This document shows positions 53,867 to 61,468 of a stretch of DNA of 64,000 nucleotides, one piece after another. Under the pieces are notes generated by a model. It did not search any database. It was not told the origin of the DNA and was given only the letters and a program-made list of their open reading frames with translations. Source of the stretch: Pseudomonas sp. p1(2021b) (GTDB lineage: Bacteria > Pseudomonadota > Gammaproteobacteria > Pseudomonadales > Pseudomonadaceae). The stretch covers positions 1,207,001 to 1,271,000 of the forward strand of contig NZ_CP083746.1 in the NCBI RefSeq assembly GCF_020151015.1, read 5' to 3'. A program made the position numbers and the translations under genes. The first letter of the stretch is position 1, and each line of letters starts with the position of its first letter.

Positions 53867-54169
53867 GTGCGCAAGTCTTATTCGAGAGAACACAAAATCC
53901 GAGCAGCTGAAATGGTGCTGGATGCCGGCCAGTCGGTTCCTGAGGTATGCGAAATCCTCGGGATTGGCCGCACAGCTCTTCGTCGTTGGGTTGAGCAGGT
54001 AAGGCAGGAGAGAGAGGGCAAGGTGCCGGCTGGAGCCAAAGCCATCACTCCGGAGCAGCAACGTATTGAAGAGCTGGAAGCGCTGGTTCGTCAAAAGGAT
54101 CGGGATATCGAAATCCTAAAAAAGGCCAGTGCTCTCCTGCTTCGGGACTCCAAAGATCGTTCTCGCTGA
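53867..54169 (+). CDS. IS3-family transposase OrfA
   Basis: 100 residues with a GTG start at 53867 and GGAGG upstream. An HTH of the transposase-8 type (YSREHKIRAAEMVLDAGQS, VCEILGIGRTALRRWVEQV) is followed by a leucine-zipper-like coil (RIEELEALVRQKDRDIEILK). It binds the element ends. Near its 3' end the heptamer A-AAA-AAG (54118-54124) lies in the frame required for -1 slippage into orfB. Confidence 0.9.
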   Translation: MRKSYSREHKIRAAEMVLDAGQSVPEVCEILGIGRTALRRWVEQVRQEREGKVPAGAKAITPEQQRIEELEALVRQKDRDIEILKKASALLLRDSKDRSR

Positions 54170-55011
54170 TCAACGAGCTGAGTGAGCAATATGGTGTTGT
54201 CGACTGCTGTCGCGTGCTTGGGGTCAAACGCAGCAGTTTCTATGCATGGCGCAAACGCCAAGGGCGTGAGAATCCCGGCAGGGATGCTCTACGCTCGCGT
54301 GTAATCGATCGTTTTAAGGCGTCACGAAGCTCTGCCGGTTCACGCACGTTGATGCAGGAGCTGCGGCGTGAAGGCCATGAGATTGGGCGTTACAAAGTGC
54401 GTGCGCTTATGCGTGAAGCTGGCCTGAAATGCCGGCAGCGTAGACCGCACCGGTATCGGTCATCCGGCACGGAAGCATTGATTGCGGAAAACCAACTGAA
54501 GCGAAACTTCAAAGTTTCGACAATCAACGAGGTTTGGTGTGGCGATGTAACTTATATCCAGGTTGGCAGGCGTTGGCTGTATTTAGCCGCAGTAATCGAC
54601 TTGTATGCACGCCGAGTCGTGGGCTGGGCGTTTTCAATGACTGCCGATGCCAGGCTGGCCTGTGACGCGCTGCGTATGGCGTCTGAGTCCAGGGGCAGGC
54701 CTGCGGGCGTGATGTTTCATTCAGATCAAGGCTGCCAGTACACCAGCCACAAATTCAGGTCTGTGCTTGAAGAGTGCAGCCTGAAGCAGAGCATGAGCCA
54801 CCGTGGCCAATGCTGGGACAACGCCGCCATGGAGCGATTCTTTGGGGCATTGAAATCAGAATGGGTGCCACCAGGAGGCTATGAGTCCGAATCTGAAGCC
54901 AAGGCCGACATCATGGCTTATTTGGTGCGCTACAACCTCAAGCGCCTCCACAGCTACAACGGCTACGAGACCCCGGTAGCCATGGAGGAAAAGCTCAGGG
55001 CAGCGGCATGA
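54124..55011 (+). CDS. IS3-family transposase OrfB (integrase core, by -1 frameshift)
   Basis: The -1 frame is open from the slippery site through 55011, giving 295 residues after the slip; the first ATG-like start is only at 54214. It has an HTH_21 region (LMQELRREGHEIGRYKVRAL) and the DDE catalytic residues Asp in EVWCGDVTYI, Asp in MFHSDQGCQYTS and Glu in AMERFFGALKSE. The frame is intact, so the element may be active. The normal product is the OrfAB fusion. Confidence 0.9.
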   Translation, partial: GQCSPASGLQRSFSLINELSEQYGVVDCCRVLGVKRSSFYAWRKRQGRENPGRDALRSRVIDRFKASRSSAGSRTLMQELRREGHEIGRYKVRALMREAGLKCRQRRPHRYRSSGTEALIAENQLKRNFKVSTINEVWCGDVTYIQVGRRWLYLAAVIDLYARRVVGWAFSMTADARLACDALRMASESRGRPAGVMFHSDQGCQYTSHKFRSVLEECSLKQSMSHRGQCWDNAAMERFFGALKSEWVPPGGYESESEAKADIMAYLVRYNLKRLHSYNGYETPVAMEEKLRAAA

Positions 55012-55020
55012 ACCTTAACC

Positions 55021-55047
55021 GGTGTCCAAAATTACTTGACCAGATCA
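55021..55047 (-). repeat. IS3 element right inverted repeat
   Basis: 27 bp, the inverted partner of 53798-53824; begins GGTGTCCAAAA and ends CCAGATCA. Confidence 0.88.
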
Positions 55048-55064
55048 AGCCCGCTCCTACACGG

Positions 55065-55738
55065 GCAGCGCCAGGCCTGATGCAGGCCCATCGCGGGACA
55101 AGCCCGCTCCTACAGGTACAGTGTCGCTCTCACGGGCAGCGGTGATTCTGTGGGAGCGGGCTTGTCCCGCGATGGGGCCCTCACAGCCACATCGCATCCC
55201 AGTGGGAGTACGCGCCTATCCTGTCGACCAAGCCTGCCCTTAGAGGATTGGCAATGATGTAACGCGCCACCTGGCGCACATCCTCTTCTCTGCGCAGCGC
55301 CCGGTCATGATACCCAGGCTGCCAGATCCGCTCACGATGCCCGGCCTCGTACAACGTTCTGCTGCTGCGCGACTTGAACCTGCGCATCAAGGTGCACAGC
55401 GTCACGGATTTCAATTCGATCAACCAGTGGAGATGATCAGGCATGACGACCCAGGCCAGGGAATCGCAGGCCTGTTCTTTTTCGGCCTGCCGCAGTTGGC
55501 GCACTACCAGGCGCGCTGAGTTGAAGTCTCGAAAAAGCGGTTTGCGCGCGTGGGTGGCGGTGGTCAGCAGGTAGAGCCTACCTGGCTCGGAGAAGCGCCC
55601 GCGGCGCAACAGCCGGGCGTGGGGACGATCCATGTCGGCTTCCTTGAGAAATTGTCTGCTATTCAATGTAGTTCGCTGAAGAAATATGACTTGTCCGAAT
55701 TCATTGCTGGATGTGCCGGCCCTATCGCGGGACAAGCC
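55065..55738. repeat. Duplicated REP-RAYT unit, copy 2
   Basis: Direct repeat of 53138-53797. This copy keeps an uninterrupted REP at its end (55724-55747) that shows the pre-insertion state of the IS3 target. Confidence 0.85.
55181..55633 (-). CDS. REP-associated tyrosine transposase (RAYT), copy 2
   Basis: 150 residues from ATG 55633. It is identical to copy 1 except for Arg in place of His in LVVRQLRQ and Arg in place of Cys in AGHRERIW. The HUH-type HLH motif and catalytic Tyr are intact. Two such near-identical RAYT genes side by side are unusual, because RAYTs are usually single-copy and vertically inherited. Confidence 0.9.
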   Translation of the reverse strand: MDRPHARLLRRGRFSEPGRLYLLTTATHARKPLFRDFNSARLVVRQLRQAEKEQACDSLAWVVMPDHLHWLIELKSVTLCTLMRRFKSRSSRTLYEAGHRERIWQPGYHDRALRREEDVRQVARYIIANPLRAGLVDRIGAYSHWDAMWL

Positions 55739-55795
55739 CGCTCCTACACGGGCAGCGGTGATCCTGTGGGAGCGGGCTTGTCCCGCGATGGTGCC
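55720..55795. repeat. REP pair upstream of second RAYT copy
   Basis: CTATCGCGGGACAAGCCCGC and GGAGCGGGCTTGTCCCGCGA in inverted orientation. Together with the cluster at 55050-55175 it frames RAYT copy 2. Confidence 0.8.
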
Positions 55796-55937
55796 GGTAG
55801 CGGCACCGCGCCTCACAGGTTGTTACCGATCCTGCAAAACACTTTCTCATCTAAGACTAAGGTCGTCTGGTTGGCAGCCTTCGGCGGCATAAAGTAAGGG
55901 CGGGTTCTCCCTTATTTGTGCTGCTAGGACAACAACA

Positions 55938-56249
55938 ATGAACGACAGCATCTACCAGTCGATACAGAACAGCCCCCGCTTCAAGGAGCTCGTCACCAAG
56001 CGCGAGCGCTTCGCCTGGATTCTCTCGGCGATCATGCTCGGCCTCTACTGCGCCTTCATCCTTCTCATCGCCTATGGCCCGCAGGTACTGGGCGCCAAGC
56101 TCAGCCCCGATTCGTCGATCACCTGGGGCATCCCCCTGGGCGTCGGCCTGATCGTCGCGGCGTTCGTCCTCACCGCCATCTACGTGCGCCGTGCCAACGG
56201 CGAGTTCGATGAGCTGAACAAGGCCATCCTGAAGGAGGCGCAACAATGA
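55938..56249 (+). CDS. yjcH: DUF485 membrane protein (YjcH), partner of ActP
   Basis: 103 residues with two membrane helices ([20 protein letters not shown] and [20 protein letters not shown]) and the N-terminal [20 protein letters not shown] of DUF485. It overlaps actP by 4 bp (ATGA), the usual yjcH-actP arrangement. It is thought to assist the symporter. The kinase at 10.1-13.6 kb belongs to the pathway known to control such genes. Confidence 0.93.
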   Translation: MNDSIYQSIQNSPRFKELVTKRERFAWILSAIMLGLYCAFILLIAYGPQVLGAKLSPDSSITWGIPLGVGLIVAAFVLTAIYVRRANGEFDELNKAILKEAQQ

Positions 56250-57913
56250 TCCGCCATCCAGCCAAAGCCCTGGCCGTCCTGGCCTGCGGCGCTTTCGCAC
56301 CCGCCGTGTGGGCCGCCGATGCCCTGACCGGCGAGGTGCACAAGCAGCCGCTCAACGTCTCGGCGATCGTCATGTTCGTGGCCTTCGTCTGCTTCACCCT
56401 GGGCATCACCTACTGGGCCTCCAAGCGCAACAAGTCGGCGTCCGACTACTATGCCGCCGGTGGCCGCATCACGGGCTTTCAGAACGGCCTGGCGATCGCC
56501 GGTGACTACATGTCGGCGGCCTCCTTCCTGGGGATTTCCGCCCTGGTGTTCACCTCCGGCTACGACGGCCTGATCTACTCGATCGGCTTCCTCGTCGGCT
56601 GGCCGATCATTCTCTTTTTGATCGCCGAACGCCTGCGCAACCTGGGCAAGTACACCTTCGCCGACGTCGCTTCGTACCGCCTCGGGCAGAAGGAGATCCG
56701 CACCCTGTCGGCCTCAGGCTCCCTGGTGGTGGTGGCGTTCTACCTGATCGCCCAGATGGTCGGTGCCGGCAAGCTGATCCAGCTGCTGTTCGGCCTGGAC
56801 TACCACGTCGCGGTGATCCTGGTGGGTATCCTGATGTGCCTGTACGTCCTGTTCGGCGGCATGCTGGCCACCACCTGGGTTCAGATCATCAAGGCCGTGC
56901 TGCTGCTCTCCGGCGCCAGCTTCATGGCGCTGATGGTGATGAAACACGTGGGCTTCGACTTCAACACCCTGTTCTCCGAAGCGATCAAGGTGCACGCCAA
57001 GGGCGAGGCGATCATGAGCCCGGGCGGCCTGGTCAAGGACCCGATCTCGGCGTTCTCCCTGGGCCTGGCACTGATGTTCGGCACCGCGGGCCTGCCGCAC
57101 ATCCTGATGCGCTTCTTCACCGTCAGCGACGCCAAGGAAGCACGCAAGAGCGTGCTCTACGCCACTGGCTTCATCGGCTACTTCTACATCCTGACCTTCA
57201 TCATCGGCTTCGGCGCGATCCTGCTGGTCAGCACCAACCCCGACTTCAAGGACGCCGCTGGCGCCCTGATCGGCGGCAACAACATGGCGGCGGTGCACCT
57301 GGCCAATGCCGTGGGCGGCAGCGTATTCCTGGGCTTCATCTCGGCCGTGGCCTTCGCCACCATCCTGGCGGTGGTCGCCGGCCTGACCCTGGCCGGCGCC
57401 TCGGCGGTGTCCCATGACCTGTACGCCAGCGTGATCTGCAAGGGCAAGGCCAACGAGAAGGACGAGATCCGCGTGTCGAAGATCACCACCATCGCCCTGG
57501 GCGTGCTGGCGATCGGCCTGGGCATCCTGTTCGAGAAGCAGAACATCGCCTTCATGGTGGGCCTGGCCTTCTCCATCGCCGCCAGCTGCAACTTCCCGGT
57601 GCTGCTGCTCTCGATGTACTGGAAGAAGCTGACCACCCGTGGCGCCATGATCGGTGGCTGGCTGGGCCTGGTGAGCGCGGTGGGCCTGATGATCCTCGGC
57701 CCGACCATCTGGGTGCAGATCCTCGGCCACGAGAACGCCATCTACCCGTACGAGTACCCGGCGCTGTTCTCCATGCTCATTGCTTTCGTCGGCATCTGGT
57801 TCTTCTCGGTCACCGACAAGTCCAAGGCGGCCGAAGGCGAGCGTGCGCTGTTCTACCCGCAGTTCGTGCGCTCGCAGACGGGCCTGGGCGCCAGTGGGGC
57901 GGTGTCTCACTGA
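56246..57913 (+). CDS. actP: Cation/acetate symporter ActP
   Basis: 555 residues. An N-terminal signal-like helix ([20 protein letters not shown]) and about 13 membrane helices of the sodium:solute symporter (SLC5) fold, with the typical [20 protein letters not shown] and [18 protein letters not shown] segments. It imports acetate and other short monocarboxylates. It is translated with yjcH and followed by a strong terminator. Confidence 0.94.
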   Translation: MIRHPAKALAVLACGAFAPAVWAADALTGEVHKQPLNVSAIVMFVAFVCFTLGITYWASKRNKSASDYYAAGGRITGFQNGLAIAGDYMSAASFLGISALVFTSGYDGLIYSIGFLVGWPIILFLIAERLRNLGKYTFADVASYRLGQKEIRTLSASGSLVVVAFYLIAQMVGAGKLIQLLFGLDYHVAVILVGILMCLYVLFGGMLATTWVQIIKAVLLLSGASFMALMVMKHVGFDFNTLFSEAIKVHAKGEAIMSPGGLVKDPISAFSLGLALMFGTAGLPHILMRFFTVSDAKEARKSVLYATGFIGYFYILTFIIGFGAILLVSTNPDFKDAAGALIGGNNMAAVHLANAVGGSVFLGFISAVAFATILAVVAGLTLAGASAVSHDLYASVICKGKANEKDEIRVSKITTIALGVLAIGLGILFEKQNIAFMVGLAFSIAASCNFPVLLLSMYWKKLTTRGAMIGGWLGLVSAVGLMILGPTIWVQILGHENAIYPYEYPALFSMLIAFVGIWFFSVTDKSKAAEGERALFYPQFVRSQTGLGASGAVSH

Positions 57914-57934
57914 CCCCCGCCCGCTGAAAGAAAA

Positions 57935-57960
57935 AACGCCCCGCCAGCCCGGGGCGTTTT
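57935..57960 (+). terminator. Rho-independent terminator of yjcH-actP
   Basis: Stem AACGCCCCG/CGGGGCGTT with a 6-nt loop and flanking A and T tracts. Confidence 0.9.
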
Positions 57961-57969
57961 CATTGGGCC

Positions 57970-57979
57970 AGGAAATTTC
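57970..57979. promoter_or_regulatory. AGGAAATTTC motif, copy 1
   Basis: AGGAAATTTC lies 136 bp before the first secreted-protein gene (58106). The same ten bases recur before the next two genes at similar distance (59298, 60695). A possible binding site of the adjacent response regulator. Confidence 0.5.
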
Positions 57980-58105
57980 GCACCGATGTAAGACGCGTCA
58001 ACGGCGCGTTGGGAAGCGTCTGGTTCAAAGCACAAGGCCAACTGGCCACACTTTTCCTCGTTGGCTTATCAGGCCAGGGCTCACGCAATGCAACGAGGAG
58101 GAATC

Positions 58106-59269
58106 GTGGGAAGAACAAGGCTTTGGGGCGTCGTCCTGGGCATCTCGATACTGGTGATGGGGGCATATCCACCCTTGGCCTGGGCCGAGAAGCGATACAT
58201 CACCGCGACCTACAGCCATAGCACGGGCAAGCTCACCTACGACCTACCGTATGTGCCTTATTGCAGGTACTTCCCAAGCTTTTGCTGGCCCGGCCACGAG
58301 CTCTACCATACGGTGGAAATCCCTTTTCATTTCACCACCACCACCAAGAGGGACAATGGCGTCTATCAACGCATGAACATCATGTACCCCTACCGTGCGA
58401 AGCGAGGGGTGCTTTCGAGCCCGGAAGGGGGCTCCCACCGGTTCGAGCTGACCCTCCTGGCGCTGGGCCTCGAGGTCACCAATGACTGGGTGAATGTCAG
58501 GCACCCCTTTGTAGGGTGGCCCGACCCGGAAAGCAGGTGTATAGGCCATGCCAGCCCGGAAGGCCGTACCATGGTCGTCGTAGGGCGACATATCGACAAC
58601 TCTGGCTGGTGTTATGGGCGTCGGCCGTCCGCTGCGGAAAGTAACCTCGTCTATGAGGTTCGCACGGCAGGTGCCGCGTTCCGATTGGATGTCCCCACCC
58701 TCAAATCCATGGCACCTGGGGTCTATCGAGGCAGTATTCGCTACACCGTCGGCGAAAAGTACCGTGATTTCAACACCGGTGAGGGGCTGTTGTCCCTGAG
58801 TACGGACGCCTTCGAGCTGGAGGTCCAACTGACGGTCAAGTCGGACCTGAAGATCGATTTTCCGCCGGGCTCGGATCGCGCGGTACTGGAGCCACCCCGA
58901 GGCTGGAGCGCATGGCGCGGCGGGCGGGTGCCACCTGAATTGAAGCGCGACTTGCCATTTCGGCTCAGCGTGAATGGGCCGTTCACCGTCAGGCTCGATT
59001 GCCAGGATGGCGCCCTGTGCTACTTGTACAACGCGCAGCGTGACCGGGTCCCGCTCAAGGGCGGGTTGACGATGCCGGGAGTGACCTGGCAAGGGCGTGA
59101 AGTGCTCAATACCGCCATCGGCACCGACCCCACACGCTTCGAGGTATCGCGGCCAGTCGTCAACAGCCCTTCGGTCTTGCACCTGAAGGTTCGGGATGTG
59201 GGGGACATGCTTCGTAATCCTGGTACCTATAGGGGCTTGGTCGTCGTGGTGTTCGATTCGGCGCTGTAG
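58106..59269 (+). CDS. Secreted six-cysteine protein A, fimbrial tip/adhesin-like
   Basis: 387 residues if the GTG at 58106 (GAGGAGG upstream) is the start; ATG 58088 is an alternative without a ribosome site. The signal peptide (WGVVLGISILVMGAYPPLAW) is cut near AEKR. The mature protein is beta-rich with six cysteines in three spaced pairs, including YCRYFPSFCW and LDCQDGALCYL. The block IDFPPGSDRAVLEPPRGW and the terminal GTYRGLVVVVFDSAL are shared with the next gene. The ending resembles chaperone-usher pilus subunits (GxYxGxVxVxFD), so an adhesin role is suggested, but no chaperone or usher is in the window. Function unknown. Confidence 0.6.
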   Translation: MGRTRLWGVVLGISILVMGAYPPLAWAEKRYITATYSHSTGKLTYDLPYVPYCRYFPSFCWPGHELYHTVEIPFHFTTTTKRDNGVYQRMNIMYPYRAKRGVLSSPEGGSHRFELTLLALGLEVTNDWVNVRHPFVGWPDPESRCIGHASPEGRTMVVVGRHIDNSGWCYGRRPSAAESNLVYEVRTAGAAFRLDVPTLKSMAPGVYRGSIRYTVGEKYRDFNTGEGLLSLSTDAFELEVQLTVKSDLKIDFPPGSDRAVLEPPRGWSAWRGGRVPPELKRDLPFRLSVNGPFTVRLDCQDGALCYLYNAQRDRVPLKGGLTMPGVTWQGREVLNTAIGTDPTRFEVSRPVVNSPSVLHLKVRDVGDMLRNPGTYRGLVVVVFDSAL

Positions 59270-59297
59270 TCAGGCTGACGGGCCGCCCACATCGCTT

Positions 59298-59307
59298 AGG
59301 AAATTTC
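59298..59307. promoter_or_regulatory. AGGAAATTTC motif, copy 2
   Basis: AGGAAATTTC, extended to TTAGGAAATTTC, lies 143 bp before the start of the second secreted-protein gene (59441). Confidence 0.5.
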
Positions 59308-59440
59308 ATCAAATCGCCCGGAGGTTTCTTCTTAAAGGCGTCGGCTGCTGTCCTCACACTTCTCATCCCGTCGTTGGCGCGCTATGGGTGCGCCAGGGTT
59401 GACCAGCGAGCGCTGGCATGAGCGTGTCCGGAGGAGAGGC

Positions 59441-60652
59441 ATGAAAACAATGAAAGACAGTCTGCCCAGGTGCCCGTCTGGCGAAGGACGCCGTCGGCTG
59501 GCCGAACTGTCATTGCGCGCCCTGTTGTTCCTGGCGGTGCTCCTGGGCAGTTGGCCGACCTTGGCCGCCGAGGTACGCATCATGGCCAAGTACCGCAGTG
59601 GCGTGCTTACCATCGAGGCGCCAGCAGCGGCGTATTGCCAGCGATGGCCGGAGTTGTGCGGCGCTAGCCATCCGCTGGGGCAGACCTTGGCGATACCGGT
59701 CAGCTATACCAAACGCTACGACGCCAGCGAGGCGCGCCCAGACCGTGATCGGCTCTACGTGAAAATGCCGGGCAAGCGCAGCGGGGAGTTGCTCGGCGCG
59801 ACCGGTGGCGCTCATGCATTCGAACTGGAGTTCCTCACGATCGCCCAGGAAGTCGATGTCACCGCAGCCTACAACCCCGTGCAGTTCGACGTGCTCGGTT
59901 CATGCGACCTGCTGCGGCGCAGCGACCGCCACCAAATCATGATGGGGGTATGGCAGATCAGGGATTCCAGCCAGGGGTGCTATTCGGCTCGCGGGCAACT
60001 GGTGGCCTTCAATATCTCGGTGGCGAACCTGGGGGCAGCGTATCGCCTGCTGATTCCCGGGCTCAAGACCATGAAGCCGGGGACGTATTCAGGGCGGATC
60101 AGCTATCGCATCGGGGCCTCCGGGGACATCGATTTTGGCAACAATGTCTCGGCCAGTGACGGTGGGCTGGATATCGTGCTCGACCTGACCATCGAGCGCG
60201 ATATCCAAGTGGACTTTCCCCCCGGCAGCGATCGAGCGGTACTGGAGCCGCCCGGGGGCTGGCTGCGCTGGGCGGGTAGCCGGTCGCCCGACCGGCTCAG
60301 TCGCGACATTCCGCTTCGTGTGACCAGCGAAGGTGGCTTTGGCGTATATCTGCGCTGCCAATACGCCCCCTCGGTGGATAACTGTGGCCTGCGCAACGCA
60401 CAAGGCAAGGAAGTGCTGCTCTTCACCCGGCTGTCATTGCCCGGCGCCACCTCGGGGGGCAATGCGGCGGCCAACGTCCCGTTACCTGCCGACGAGCATG
60501 GCATGCGGGTCTTCGACATTGCGCAGCCGTTCGTGGGGCGGCCAGGCACGCTGCATTTCGTCATTGAACGCGATGGCGTGAAGGCCATGCTCGAAGACCC
60601 CGGCAGCACCTACCAAGGGCAGGTCACCGTTATTTTCGACGCGCGCATTTAA
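59441..60652 (+). CDS. Secreted six-cysteine protein B, paralog of A
   Basis: 403 residues from ATG 59441 with GGAGGAG directly upstream. A longer basic N-terminus leads into the signal helix ALLFLAVLLGSWPTLAA. Six cysteines occupy the same order as in protein A (YCQRWPELCG, GSCDLLRR, GCYSARG, LRCQYAPSVDNCGL). Shared blocks are VDFPPGSDRAVLEPPGGW and GTYQGQVTVIFDARI. The two genes are a tandem duplication that has diverged widely. As with A, export and disulfides are predicted; a surface adhesin is the best guess. Confidence 0.62.
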   Translation: MKTMKDSLPRCPSGEGRRRLAELSLRALLFLAVLLGSWPTLAAEVRIMAKYRSGVLTIEAPAAAYCQRWPELCGASHPLGQTLAIPVSYTKRYDASEARPDRDRLYVKMPGKRSGELLGATGGAHAFELEFLTIAQEVDVTAAYNPVQFDVLGSCDLLRRSDRHQIMMGVWQIRDSSQGCYSARGQLVAFNISVANLGAAYRLLIPGLKTMKPGTYSGRISYRIGASGDIDFGNNVSASDGGLDIVLDLTIERDIQVDFPPGSDRAVLEPPGGWLRWAGSRSPDRLSRDIPLRVTSEGGFGVYLRCQYAPSVDNCGLRNAQGKEVLLFTRLSLPGATSGGNAAANVPLPADEHGMRVFDIAQPFVGRPGTLHFVIERDGVKAMLEDPGSTYQGQVTVIFDARI

Positions 60653-60694
60653 CGAAGACGTTCATGCCCATGCGCGAGGTCCGACAGTGTCTTT

Positions 60695-60706
60695 AGGAAA
60701 TTTCCT
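60695..60706. promoter_or_regulatory. AGGAAATTTCCT palindrome, copy 3
   Basis: A perfect 12-bp palindrome, with a second half-site TTTAGGAA at 60713-60720. It lies 140 bp before the response regulator start, fitting autoregulation. TTTCCT(A) resembles the heptamer bound by BvgA of Bordetella. Confidence 0.58.
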
Positions 60707-60834
60707 GTTTTGTTTAGGAAGTATCCGACTTTTCATATCCGCCATTCCAAGAACAATAGATCCAATGGTAGTCAATTGGCCACTATCGGAAAAATGCCAA
60801 GGCCAAATTGTTGATTAGTAAAGGATGACACTCC

Positions 60835-61458
60835 ATGAAAGTTCTGATCGTGGACGACCACCCCTTCATCCGTTCCAGCGTGAGCATCCAGCTGCGCCAG
60901 GACCGTCTCGAGGTGGTTGGCCAGGCGGACAATGGCGTCGATGCCGTGCGCCTGGTACGCGAGTGCTCGCCTGACCTGGTGGTGCTGGACCTTGTCCTGC
61001 CGGACATGGATGGGTTGCAAGTACTGGTGCGGATCCGTGAAATGCCACGGCCGCCCAAGGTGCTGGTGCTCACTTCCCAGCTGGCGGATTTCTTTTCCCT
61101 GCGTTGCATGCGGGCGGGTGCATCGGGGTTCCTGTCCAAGAGCGACAGCCTGCAGGAGTTGAGCAAGGCGGTGCTTGCCCTGCGGTCGGGCTACAGCTAT
61201 TTCCCCGACGTGTCGTTCAGCTCGGTCAACCACGGCGACATGATCGCCAGCGAGGCCCAGCGCATCGCTTCGCTGAGCAATCGCGAGGTGATCATCCTGC
61301 AATACCTGGCCCGGGGCATGAGCAACAAGGCCATCGGTGAACTGATGCTGCTCAGCAACAAGACGATCAGCACCTACAAGACGCGCCTGCTGGAAAAACT
61401 CAGGGTGGGCTCGGTGATCGAGCTGGCCGACCTCGCACGCCGCAACTTCCTGATCTAG
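60835..61458 (+). CDS. Response regulator, NarL/BvgA type (REC-LuxR HTH)
   Basis: 207 residues. The receiver has the acid pair in VLIVDDHPFIRSS, phospho-Asp52 in LVVLDLVLPDMDG, Thr/Ser in VLVLTSQ and Lys in GFLSKSD. The C-terminal LuxR-type HTH is LSNREVIILQYLARGMSNK, AIGELMLLSNKTISTYKTRL. The overall form is like BvgA, EvgA and the Pseudomonas RocA1 regulator of cup fimbriae. The kinase gene follows after 10 bp. The promoter palindrome at 60695 may be its own site. Confidence 0.88.
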   Translation: MKVLIVDDHPFIRSSVSIQLRQDRLEVVGQADNGVDAVRLVRECSPDLVVLDLVLPDMDGLQVLVRIREMPRPPKVLVLTSQLADFFSLRCMRAGASGFLSKSDSLQELSKAVLALRSGYSYFPDVSFSSVNHGDMIASEAQRIASLSNREVIILQYLARGMSNKAIGELMLLSNKTISTYKTRLLEKLRVGSVIELADLARRNFLI

Positions 61459-61468
61459 AACCCCTCCT

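Larger units (their letters stand above)
53798..55047 (+). mobile_element. IS3-family insertion sequence inserted in a REP
   Basis: 1250 bp. The ends TGAACTGGCCTAATG and TGATCTGGTCAAGTA (right end read inward) continue into identical ATTTTGGACACC, giving 27-bp terminal inverted repeats with 22 matches. The trinucleotide AGC (53795-53797, 55048-55050) is duplicated at the insertion point. Removing the element plus one AGC restores GCGGGACAAGCCCGC, an intact REP, as found in the second copy at ~55727. It carries orfA and orfB with a -1 frameshift signal. Confidence 0.92.

Noticed and set aside
4723..55795. CRISPR array suggested by many short repeats
   Set aside because: The repeats are dispersed inverted REP pairs in intergenic gaps, without regular spacing or spacers, and no cas genes are present.
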